From Bacillota bacterium (GTDB lineage Bacteria > Bacillota_A > Clostridia > Tissierellales > Peptoniphilaceae): 19,682 nt of DNA. The stretch spans positions 1-19,682 of the forward strand of contig JAEZZN010000089.1 in the NCBI GenBank assembly GCA_023418535.1. Direction: 5' to 3'. This document shows positions 1 through 6,362 of this stretch, piece after piece (position 1 is the stretch's first letter; each line of letters opens with the position of its first letter). Both the position numbers and the translations under genes were made by a program. The notes beneath the pieces were generated by a model. It did no database searches, was not told where the DNA came from, and worked only from the letters and a program-made list of their open reading frames with translations.

Positions 1-50
1 AACTTTGAACCTTAAACAAATACTTCAACCCATTGTTTAAAAATAACTAT

Positions 51-76
51 GGAGTTAGATTTTTACTTCTAACTCC
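51..76 (-). terminator. Stem-loop downstream of the ydjIGH-like operon
   Basis: A perfect 9-bp inverted repeat (GGAGTTAGA at 51-59 against TCTAACTCC at 68-76) encloses an 8-nt loop. It lies about 60 bp beyond the stop codon of the TPM-domain gene. On the minus strand it is followed by a T-rich but interrupted run (ATAGTTATTT...). It is plausibly the terminator of the three-gene minus-strand operon, but the tail is not a clean U-tract. It could also serve an unseen gene entering from the left edge. Nothing else is recognisable in positions 1-135. Confidence 0.5.
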
Positions 77-135
77 AATTAAATGTTATTCTAATTCTTC
101 ACCAACACTATTTGACAAAGAACCATTTATTATTA

Positions 136-945
136 TTAAAATTTTCTTCCACTTCCCGTATAAGTTCCTCCACGTGATGACTTATGAGTCGTAGATGTAG
201 GTCTTCCACCACCACTAGATCCCGAGCTAACTACTCTATTTATTCGGTGTCTAGTCGTTCTAGAATTAAAGAAAGTATCTCTTATCAAAAGATTATTCAT
301 ATTGCTGGAATCCATAAGTGAAAAAACTTTTTTTCCAGGATTAGATATAGCAGATGCTTTGAAAACTGGTTGTGAACCGAAAAATCCTACAACACTAGCT
401 ACAGCAGCTATAATAATATCTTTTAATTCTATTGATTTTTCTTGTTGAATTATTAGTCCCGATTTAACTCCCTCAGCAAAATATCGATTTACTATACTAT
501 AGTATTTATCCATTACTAAATTTGAATCCATTCTAATTAATGGTGCGATTGCATCAAGTAATTCTTCCTGTCTATCATCATCCATAATTTTTATAGCATA
601 GTCACCAGAAGCCGTAATATAAATTTCACTATTATACATGTCTATTAGAAATAGAATTCCATCCTTATTTAGTCCTACTCTTTGATATAAAAGTTCATCA
701 GCTAAATCTCTTGAACTATATGAATGAGCTTCTGATACGGTATATAGATATACTGGTACATTGTATTCGTCTAAAAATGAAATAAATTTATTATTTTTTT
801 CTTTTTCTAAATTATCATCAAAAATATTAGCATAATCTTCAATATAATTTCCATCTGATTTATATTCATCCCTTAGTGCATATGCATTTGATGGATATAT
901 TGTAATCATAATAATCATAATTAATAGAGTAATTTTCTTTACCAT
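136..945 (-). CDS. ydjH: TPM-domain secreted/membrane protein (YdjH/YgcG-like)
   Basis: A 269-residue exported protein. Residues 1-23 form a signal peptide (lysines at 3-4, long hydrophobic core, candidate cleavage near A-Y-A at 21-23). A TPM (TLP18.3/Psb32/MOLO-1) fold covers about 35-160, with family landmarks IEDYANIF (35-42), KDGILFLID (94-102) and ITASGDYA (110-117). A moderately hydrophobic stretch at about 177-195 may be a membrane segment. Residues 240-269 are Gly/Ser-rich and end in GSGRKF, like YgcG-type tails. The start is fixed by AGGAGG 8 bp upstream of the ATG, and the gene overlaps the preceding zinc-ribbon gene by 7 bp. The stop is four in-frame TAA codons in a row. In B. subtilis YdjH works with YdjG and YdjI at the membrane, so a similar envelope role is inferred here. 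The TPM assignment is fairly firm; orthology to YdjH rests mainly on the neighbours. Confidence 0.78.
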   Translation of the reverse strand: MVKKITLLIMIIMITIYPSNAYALRDEYKSDGNYIEDYANIFDDNLEKEKNNKFISFLDEYNVPVYLYTVSEAHSYSSRDLADELLYQRVGLNKDGILFLIDMYNSEIYITASGDYAIKIMDDDRQEELLDAIAPLIRMDSNLVMDKYYSIVNRYFAEGVKSGLIIQQEKSIELKDIIIAAVASVVGFFGSQPVFKASAISNPGKKVFSLMDSSNMNNLLIRDTFFNSRTTRHRINRVVSSGSSGGGRPTSTTHKSSRGGTYTGSGRKF

Positions 946-2024
946 AAGAAGTATCCTCCTATCAGAGCCAATATAAATATTATTATGGCAACAATAAATT
1001 GATCTCTTCTTACAAGTTTTTTATCTATTGGTAAATCGCCATAAAATTTAGATGTTTGGCCATTCATAGTGAAAACATACATTTTATCGTTATATTGATA
1101 TGTAAGCATCCACGTAGGAAGTAATACATAATTCCATTTTCTGTTAACTTCTTCTATTTTATTATTAGATAGTTTTACTCTTTGATATTTTGAAGTTATA
1201 TTCTTTAACAATCCATTTTTATAATCTTCAAGTCTACCATCTATAACTTGTTTAATATCTTCTTTGTCAATATCATATATTTCTGAGAAAAATCCATTTA
1301 AATAATAAAATTTAAAATCTTCTTTTTCTTTAAAATTATACGGAGTTATAGAATCCATCTTATTTCTTTCAACTTTAGAATATGCTAATTCTGATACATC
1401 ATCAATAGTAATATTTCCAGTTGTATCAATATCATATTCATTTGTGGTCTTTATTTCATAATCTCCAGCTACTTTTCTTTCATAATTATATCCTTTACCT
1501 CTTATATCAACATCATAATCTACTTCTACCGACCAATAAGGTAAGTACATACCAGTAATTTTTGATAGTTGAGAACTTGAGTAGAAAGACTTGGGTACAT
1601 ATCTTTTTCCTTTTGCCCATTTTAAAAAGTTTTCTTTAGCTTCATTTTCTGATATTTTAAATGGGATTATATAATCTGGTCTAAAACTACCTAAACCTCT
1701 TTCTGATATAACTACCGGACTATGACAATAGTAACAGAATGTGGTAAGAGTTGTATCATCAGTTACCACCTCTGCACCACAATTATTACATGTATATCCG
1801 TGAATTACATCATTTTCGAAATCTTCTTTTTCGTTACTATTTAATTTCTCTTTTTCGATTTCTTCAACAGTTTTTTCGATTTTATCAGGATTATTTAGTA
1901 AATAAAGATCAATTTCTTCCTTAGTAAAAGATGAAGAACAATATTCGCATGAAAGCTTTTCTTCTTCTGGATTATATTTTAATGAAGCTCCACAATTTGG
2001 ACATTTATATGAATAAACTGCCAT
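939..2024 (-). CDS. ydjG: Double TFIIB-type zinc-ribbon protein with C-terminal membrane anchor (YdjG-like)
   Basis: A 361-residue protein with two CxxC...CxxC zinc ribbons near the N-terminus (Cys 8/11/26/29 and Cys 79/82/97/100), separated by an acidic Lys/Glu-rich linker. A beta-rich central region follows. A single hydrophobic helix at about 343-361 runs to the last residue, so the protein looks tail-anchored with its body in the cytoplasm. An AGGTAG ribosome binding site lies 6-9 bp before the ATG and overlaps the TAG stop of the SPFH gene; the 3' end overlaps the TPM gene by 7 bp. Both junctions suggest coupled translation and stoichiometric production. In B. subtilis YdjG is a membrane partner of YdjH and YdjI in the PspA response. 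Equivalence here is inferred from the domains and the trio. The ligand of the ribbons beyond metal is unknown. Confidence 0.77.
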   Translation of the reverse strand: MAVYSYKCPNCGASLKYNPEEEKLSCEYCSSSFTKEEIDLYLLNNPDKIEKTVEEIEKEKLNSNEKEDFENDVIHGYTCNNCGAEVVTDDTTLTTFCYYCHSPVVISERGLGSFRPDYIIPFKISENEAKENFLKWAKGKRYVPKSFYSSSQLSKITGMYLPYWSVEVDYDVDIRGKGYNYERKVAGDYEIKTTNEYDIDTTGNITIDDVSELAYSKVERNKMDSITPYNFKEKEDFKFYYLNGFFSEIYDIDKEDIKQVIDGRLEDYKNGLLKNITSKYQRVKLSNNKIEEVNRKWNYVLLPTWMLTYQYNDKMYVFTMNGQTSKFYGDLPIDKKLVRRDQFIVAIIIFILALIGGYFLW

Positions 2025-2033
2025 TATTTCTAC

Positions 2034-3242
2034 CTATTCTTGCGCTTGACCACAATTTGGACAGAATTTTGTTTTTTTATTTTCGAATTTATAACCACAA
2101 TTGCTACAGAATGAAGCATTTTGAACTTCTGTTTTTTTACTTCCGCAATTTGAACAGAATTTTCCAGTATTTACTGAACCACAATCTCCACAAGTCCATG
2201 TATCACTAGAGTTTGTTTGTTGATTTTGTTGATTAATTTGATTGTTAATTTCTTCTTGATTTGACTTTGTCATATCTCCAAAAAGTCCACCTGAAGCATT
2301 CATGCCCATTCCCATTCCGATAAAAGTATTTGCTGAACCTGATTCATTTTTACCAGCATTTTCAAAACCTCTAGCAACAGAACCTTGTACATAACCCTGT
2401 CTAATAGATGGATCTGTAAGCATAGCACCTTTATTTCTTTCCATAAGTATTGATCTAGATTCATCTGTGTAGAATATAGAATTAATACCCACACTAACTA
2501 TGTCAATACCTCTTGTGCTTGTCCATTGTTCATCTAAAACATCAGTCATATATTTACTTAAATTACGTCCTTGAGAAGGAAGTTGTGAAATCTTGATTCC
2601 ATCTATTGATAGATTTGATATAGCTGCTTGTAATGCTTCCATAAATTCTGATTGGAATGACTGAGTAAATGATTCAGTTGTAAATTGTTTATCGCTTTTA
2701 TATACTACTTCTTTGTAAAATAGAATTGGATCTATTACTTTAATTGAATAATTACCATGAGCCCTTACTTCTAAATCTAAACCGTAACTAGCATCATGAT
2801 ACATTACAGGATTAGAGGTTCCAAATTTAATATCTCTAATTTCTTGTAAATTAATATAATAAACTTTTTGTTCTCTTGGAGTAACACCACCAAATTTAAA
2901 TCTTTCAAATGAATCTTTAAATGATTTACCTAATTCACCTTGAAATATTGTTGGAGATGTTGAATTGTCTACCTTAAAATAACCAGCTTCTGCACTTGTA
3001 CTAATTATTTGTCCACCATCAACAAGCAACATACAAGTATTTTCAGGAACATGGATTAAAGATCCATTTGAAATAACATCACTGAAGCCTTTTTTATTTG
3101 AATTTCTAGCACTATCTTCTCTAAATCTAGTACCAGATGTCATAATAACTCCACTTGATAAGTCAGATGGTTTGATTGCTTCTTGCCACTGTTCTGCTAA
3201 TGTTCCACCTATAGCATCAGTAATTACTTTAATTAATCCCAT
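2034..3242 (-). CDS. ydjI: SPFH-domain protein with two C-terminal zinc ribbons (YdjI-like)
   Basis: A 402-residue cytoplasmic protein of the YdjI type (often annotated 'virion core protein'). The N-terminal ~300 residues form an SPFH/band-7 module without a signal peptide, including IHVPENTCMLLVDGGQI (63-79) and a REQKVYYINLQEI segment (123-135). An Asn/Gln-rich linker (about 331-346) leads to two zinc ribbons (Cys 351/354/363/366 and 379/382/394/397). Known YdjI forms membrane-associated assemblies and recruits PspA to stressed membranes. No pspA is present in this window, so the partner here is unknown. The start has AAGGAG 6 bp upstream, and an extended -10 lies further up. It is first of three minus-strand genes, with a 9-bp gap to the YdjG-like gene. 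SPFH family membership is confident; the precise function is inferred. Confidence 0.8.
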   Translation of the reverse strand: MGLIKVITDAIGGTLAEQWQEAIKPSDLSSGVIMTSGTRFREDSARNSNKKGFSDVISNGSLIHVPENTCMLLVDGGQIISTSAEAGYFKVDNSTSPTIFQGELGKSFKDSFERFKFGGVTPREQKVYYINLQEIRDIKFGTSNPVMYHDASYGLDLEVRAHGNYSIKVIDPILFYKEVVYKSDKQFTTESFTQSFQSEFMEALQAAISNLSIDGIKISQLPSQGRNLSKYMTDVLDEQWTSTRGIDIVSVGINSIFYTDESRSILMERNKGAMLTDPSIRQGYVQGSVARGFENAGKNESGSANTFIGMGMGMNASGGLFGDMTKSNQEEINNQINQQNQQTNSSDTWTCGDCGSVNTGKFCSNCGSKKTEVQNASFCSNCGYKFENKKTKFCPNCGQAQE

Positions 3243-3263
3243 ATTAAACTCCTTTTTATTTTT

Positions 3264-3272
3264 ATAATATCA
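3264..3272 (-). promoter_or_regulatory. Extended -10 promoter candidate for ydjI-ydjG-ydjH
   Basis: On the minus strand the motif reads TGA TATTAT. A poor -35 match (TGTCAA, 3287-3292) lies 17 bp upstream. Transcription would begin near 3257 and leave a leader of about 15 nt carrying AAGGAG (3249-3254). The 84-bp gap 3243-3326 is shared with the divergent recX promoter. Confidence 0.45.
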
Positions 3273-3302
3273 TAATCTAAAATATATTGACACTTAAATT
3301 TA

Positions 3303-3311
3303 TGTTATAAT
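3303..3311 (+). promoter_or_regulatory. Extended -10 promoter candidate for recX
   Basis: The sequence reads TGT TATAAT, a perfect extended -10. A perfect TTGACA at 3287-3292 is only 13 bp upstream of the hexamer, too close for a normal -35, so the element would rely on the TG extension. Predicted initiation near 3318 leaves a leader of only about 9 nt, which cuts into the AGAGGT ribosome binding site at 3317-3322. That tight spacing is a reason for caution. Confidence 0.4.
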
Positions 3312-3326
3312 TCAATAGAGGTTAAT

Positions 3327-3938
3327 ATGAAAATTGAAAATATTAAATACAACGAAAAAAAGTCAATATTTGATATTGAAATTGAAGACGAAAAATATAT
3401 GATTTCTTATGAATTGTATGATGAATTAAATCTTACAAAAGAAATGGAAATTTCTGAAGAAATATTCAAAGAAATTTTAAGTGAAAACAATTATCAAATA
3501 GCTAAAAAAATAGCTGAAAATTATATAAATTATAAGGCTAGAACTGAGTATGAAACTAGAATAAAAATACAAAGTAAGATAATTGATAAAAATGTAGAAG
3601 ATAGAGTTATTGATTATTATAAAAAATTAAATCTTTTAGATGATTATAGATATGCAAAAGATTATATTGAATATTTACTATATATAAAAAACTCCTCTAT
3701 TTCTTATATTAAATTTAAATTAAATTATAAAGGAATCAAATCCAATATATATAATCCACTTATTGAGAACATTGATAAAGATATTGAATACAAAAATATA
3801 AAGATATTGTACGAAAAAAAATATAAAAATAAAAAAATTTCTGATTATACCGAAAAACAAAAAATATTTAGATATTTTGCAGGTAAAGGGTTTAAGTTTG
3901 ATGATATAAACAGAGTATTAGGAGAATTTAATGACTAA
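3327..3938 (+). CDS. recX: Regulatory protein RecX
   Basis: A 203-residue RecX-family protein, a modulator that binds RecA filaments and limits recombinase activity. The N-terminal ~60 residues match the beta-strand plus helix leader of Firmicute RecX. The core carries the RecX signature: R-T-E-Y-E (72-76), a K-L-N-L-L-D-D segment followed by YAKDYI (95-109), then KFKLNYKGI (about 128-136), corresponding to the family's 'lxDxxyAxxyv ... i..eLxxKGI'. The ATG is preceded by AGAGGT at 4 bp spacing, and earlier in-frame sequence is non-coding. It overlaps the GIY-YIG gene by 8 bp, so the two are almost certainly co-transcribed. recA is not in the window. Sequence is divergent and Lys/Ile-rich, so the family call rests on the central motifs and length. 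Confidence 0.8.
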   Translation: MKIENIKYNEKKSIFDIEIEDEKYMISYELYDELNLTKEMEISEEIFKEILSENNYQIAKKIAENYINYKARTEYETRIKIQSKIIDKNVEDRVIDYYKKLNLLDDYRYAKDYIEYLLYIKNSSISYIKFKLNYKGIKSNIYNPLIENIDKDIEYKNIKILYEKKYKNKKISDYTEKQKIFRYFAGKGFKFDDINRVLGEFND

Positions 3939-4206
3939 AGCTTATGTATATATACTAGAATGCAGTGATATGACTTATTACACTGGATATACTGTAGATT
4001 TAGAAAAAAGAATTATATCACATAATAGTAAAAAAGCTTCAAAATATACTAGAACTAGAACCCCTGTTAAATACGTATTTACTAAAGAGTTTACCAGTAA
4101 AAAAGAAGCTATGTCATATGAAAATAAAATAAAAAGGCTTACTAGAAAACAAAAAGAAAAGCTCATACAAAAACCTGAAAGTTTTGATGAACTCTTCAAT
4201 GATTAA
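3931..4206 (+). CDS. GIY-YIG nuclease superfamily protein (UPF0213, YazA/YhbQ type)
   Basis: A 91-residue single-domain GIY-YIG protein. The hallmark pair is visible as VYILEC (6-11) and YYTGYT (16-21). A conserved arginine at residue 27 falls in DLEKRI, and the catalytic-type glutamate is E104-equivalent in the AMSYENKIKRL segment (about 60-70), followed by a basic tail. Length and layout match the stand-alone UPF0213 family, whose in vivo substrate is not settled; structure-dependent DNA cleavage has been suggested for relatives. A GGAG site lies 6 bp before the ATG, inside the recX 3' end. Pairing with recX suggests a DNA repair context, but this is inference. Its TAA overlaps the thiN stop on the other strand. 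Confidence 0.82.
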   Translation: MTKAYVYILECSDMTYYTGYTVDLEKRIISHNSKKASKYTRTRTPVKYVFTKEFTSKKEAMSYENKIKRLTRKQKEKLIQKPESFDELFND

Positions 4207-4862
4207 TCTTTACTTAAAATTACAAATAGATTACCTTCATGAATTTCGATATTTGCAATAGAAATTATTTCGTTTGAAACTGTAAGTGATGATCCATATT
4301 CTAAATGGTGATTTTCTAATGGCCATTTTACACCATTTACAGAAAATTTGCATATATCATTTGTAGGTAAAAAAGAAATATATTTGTATTTATCAGTTTT
4401 ATTTATTTCAATATTATCTTCTACAAATATAATCTTATTGTTTTCATTTATAAGTGTTATTTTGTAATTTTTATATTTTTTGAGCATATAGATATTCGCT
4501 AATGTATGATCAAGACGAGAGCCAATTCCTCCATAAATATCTATATTTTCAATTCCCATATCTATAACATGATTTATTGAAAGTTCTAAATCAGTCATAT
4601 CTTTATCTTTGTTAAATGTTATAACTTTGTCTTTTTTTACACAAATATCATTAAAATATTTAGAATCTAATGAGTCAAAATCTCCCAAAGCTACATTGAT
4701 ATCTATATCATTATCTTTAAGGTATTCTAACCCCTTATCAACTGCAACTATATAACTATTATCTAAGCTTTCAAAATTCACTCCTGAAATCTTAGCTCCA
4801 GCAAATATACTAGCTTTACTATATTGATTAGATTTCAAGTTTTTTATAGAATTCATTGACAT
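4203..4862 (-). CDS. thiN: Thiamine pyrophosphokinase
   Basis: A 219-residue enzyme that transfers pyrophosphate from ATP to thiamine to make thiamine diphosphate. Family motifs are intact: AVDKG (40-44), GDFDS (60-64, metal/phosphate site), KDKDMTD (85-91) and GGIGSRLDHTLAN (111-123). The C-terminal third is the beta-sandwich thiamine-binding half, weakly conserved as usual. The chosen ATG has AAGGA about 11 bp upstream, and its first 35 bp overlap the end of rpe. The next methionine is only two codons later and cannot be excluded. It is last in the long block, as B. subtilis yloS/thiN is. Its stop shares bases with the stop of the convergent GIY-YIG gene. No terminator is visible at this junction. 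Confidence 0.93.
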   Translation of the reverse strand: MSMNSIKNLKSNQYSKASIFAGAKISGVNFESLDNSYIVAVDKGLEYLKDNDIDINVALGDFDSLDSKYFNDICVKKDKVITFNKDKDMTDLELSINHVIDMGIENIDIYGGIGSRLDHTLANIYMLKKYKNYKITLINENNKIIFVEDNIEINKTDKYKYISFLPTNDICKFSVNGVKWPLENHHLEYGSSLTVSNEIISIANIEIHEGNLFVILSKD

Positions 4863-5484
4863 TGTTTGTTATTCCTTTTTCATTAAAAACTGCAGAACCT
4901 GCTACAAATAAATCAACTCCTGCATCAGATACTTCTTTTATATTGTCAATTTTAATTCCACCATCTACTTCTAAAATAATATCTCTATTTGATTCATCAA
5001 TTATTTTTCTAATATTTTCTATCTTATTCATTATTTGTGGAATAAATGCTTGTCCTCCAAAACCTGGAACTACAGTCATTACAAGTATTAAATCAATATC
5101 ATCTATTAAATATTTCAAAACTGATTCATCTACATGAGTATTTAATACTATTCCTGCTTTCACATCTTTTGATTTTATATAATTAACTAATCTATTTGGA
5201 TGTTTCGTAGTTTCCGGATGAAAAGAAATTATGTCAGCACCAGCATCTACAAAACTATCAATATAATTTTCAGGTTTTTCAATCATCAAATGTACATCAA
5301 AAATTAAATCAGTATGATTTCTTAAATTTTTAATTATATCAGGTCCATATGAAATATTAGGAACATAATTTCCATCCATAATGTCTAGATGTAAATATTT
5401 TATTCTAGTTGAATTTAATTCTTCAATTTGTGATTTTAAATCATAAAAATCAGCTGCAAGTAATGATGGAGCTATTTCTTTCAT
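4828..5484 (-). CDS. rpe: Ribulose-phosphate 3-epimerase
   Basis: A 218-residue TIM-barrel enzyme interconverting ribulose 5-phosphate and xylulose 5-phosphate in the pentose phosphate pathway. Metal and catalytic residues are in place: H32 and D34 in HLDIMDG, H65 in DVHLM, and D174 in EVDGG. The phosphate loops PGFGGQ (140-145) and AGSAVF (residues 195-200) are also present. Length is normal. The ATG overlaps the rsgA stop as TAATG, with AAGGA upstream, so re-initiation after rsgA is likely. The 3' end overlaps thiN by 35 bp. Confidence 0.96.
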   Translation of the reverse strand: MKEIAPSLLAADFYDLKSQIEELNSTRIKYLHLDIMDGNYVPNISYGPDIIKNLRNHTDLIFDVHLMIEKPENYIDSFVDAGADIISFHPETTKHPNRLVNYIKSKDVKAGIVLNTHVDESVLKYLIDDIDLILVMTVVPGFGGQAFIPQIMNKIENIRKIIDESNRDIILEVDGGIKIDNIKEVSDAGVDLFVAGSAVFNEKGITNNVNEFYKKLEI

Positions 5485-6362
5485 TAAAATTTCCTTTCTT
5501 TTTTAATATCTTCTACAATATATATATAATTTTCATATCTATTTTTACTGATTAAAGAATTCTCTACTGCTTCCTTAACTTTACATGACGGCTCATTTAT
5601 ATGCATACAATTTCTAAATTTACATTGTTCAGAATATTTTTTAAATTCTGGGAAATATTCTTTGACTTCTTCATGTGATTCAATAAAATCTAAGTTTAAT
5701 GCACTAAATCCTGGAGTATCAAATATAAATGTTTCATCATCTATTTCAAAAAGTTCAACATGTCTAGTAGTATGTCGTCCTCTTTTATTTTTATCGCTTA
5801 TACTTCCAGTTTCCGCATAAAAATCATCATGCAATAAATTTAATAATGTAGATTTCCCAACTCCTGAAGGACCTGCAAATGATGAAATTTTTCCTTCAAG
5901 TAATCTTCTTAAATCATCTATTCCGTGATTTTGATTTGCTGAAGTAAATATATATTCGTAATTAGTTTTACTATATATATCTACAAATTCATCTATTTCT
6001 TCTCTACTTGCTAAATCTACTTTATTTATTACAAGTTTCACAGGAATTTCAAAATGTTCAAGCATTACAAGATATTTATCAAATATATTATAGTTTAATT
6101 TAGGATTTGTTAGACTTGATACTAATAGCAATTGATCAATATTTGCTATTGGAGGTCTAATTAAAGAGTTTTTTCTTTCAAATACATTTTCAATATAACC
6201 CGTAGTATCATCTAGTATCTGAACTTCAACTTTATCTCCCACAAGAGGCTTTATAGATTTTTCTCTAAATACTCCTCTAGCTTTACACAAATACTCTTTT
6301 CCATTTACTAATACATGATATATTTCTTTTTGTGATTTATTAATTATCCCATGTTTATTCAT
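5484..6362 (-). CDS. rsgA: Ribosome small subunit-dependent GTPase A
   Basis: A 292-residue circularly permuted GTPase that assists late 30S subunit maturation (CpgA/YloQ in B. subtilis). An N-terminal OB fold (about 5-70) is followed by the G4 motif NKVD (113-116), the P-loop GPSGVGKST (164-172), a switch region with RGRHTTRHVEL (194-204) and the G3 motif DTPG (215-218). A zinc site follows: C247, C252, H254, C260. I chose the ATG at 6362 because it matches the usual N-terminus. The open frame extends 15 codons further into prkC through several methionines but gains no better ribosome binding site. The start overlaps the prkC stop by 8 bp and has no strong Shine-Dalgarno, so translation probably depends on coupling. 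Confidence 0.94.
   Translation of the reverse strand: MNKHGIINKSQKEIYHVLVNGKEYLCKARGVFREKSIKPLVGDKVEVQILDDTTGYIENVFERKNSLIRPPIANIDQLLLVSSLTNPKLNYNIFDKYLVMLEHFEIPVKLVINKVDLASREEIDEFVDIYSKTNYEYIFTSANQNHGIDDLRRLLEGKISSFAGPSGVGKSTLLNLLHDDFYAETGSISDKNKRGRHTTRHVELFEIDDETFIFDTPGFSALNLDFIESHEEVKEYFPEFKKYSEQCKFRNCMHINEPSCKVKEAVENSLISKNRYENYIYIVEDIKKERKF

Noticed and set aside
77..135. Short out-of-frame tail after the TPM gene (N-G-S-L-S-N-S-V-G-E-E-L-E) as a sign of frameshift
   Set aside because: The TPM protein already ends in a GSGRKF tail normal for the family, so no frameshift is needed to explain it.
1931..2209. A 92-codon plus-strand frame spanning the ydjI/ydjG junction
   Set aside because: Composition is that of reversed zinc-ribbon codons (His/Asn/Leu-rich), with no ribosome binding site.
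2300..2494. A 64-codon minus-strand frame inside the SPFH gene
   Set aside because: Alternative frame of a conserved gene, with no initiation signal.
3287..3311. TTGACA plus TATAAT as a standard promoter for recX
   Set aside because: Both hexamers are perfect but only 13 bp apart, too short for a normal sigma-A promoter; the extended -10 reading is preferred.
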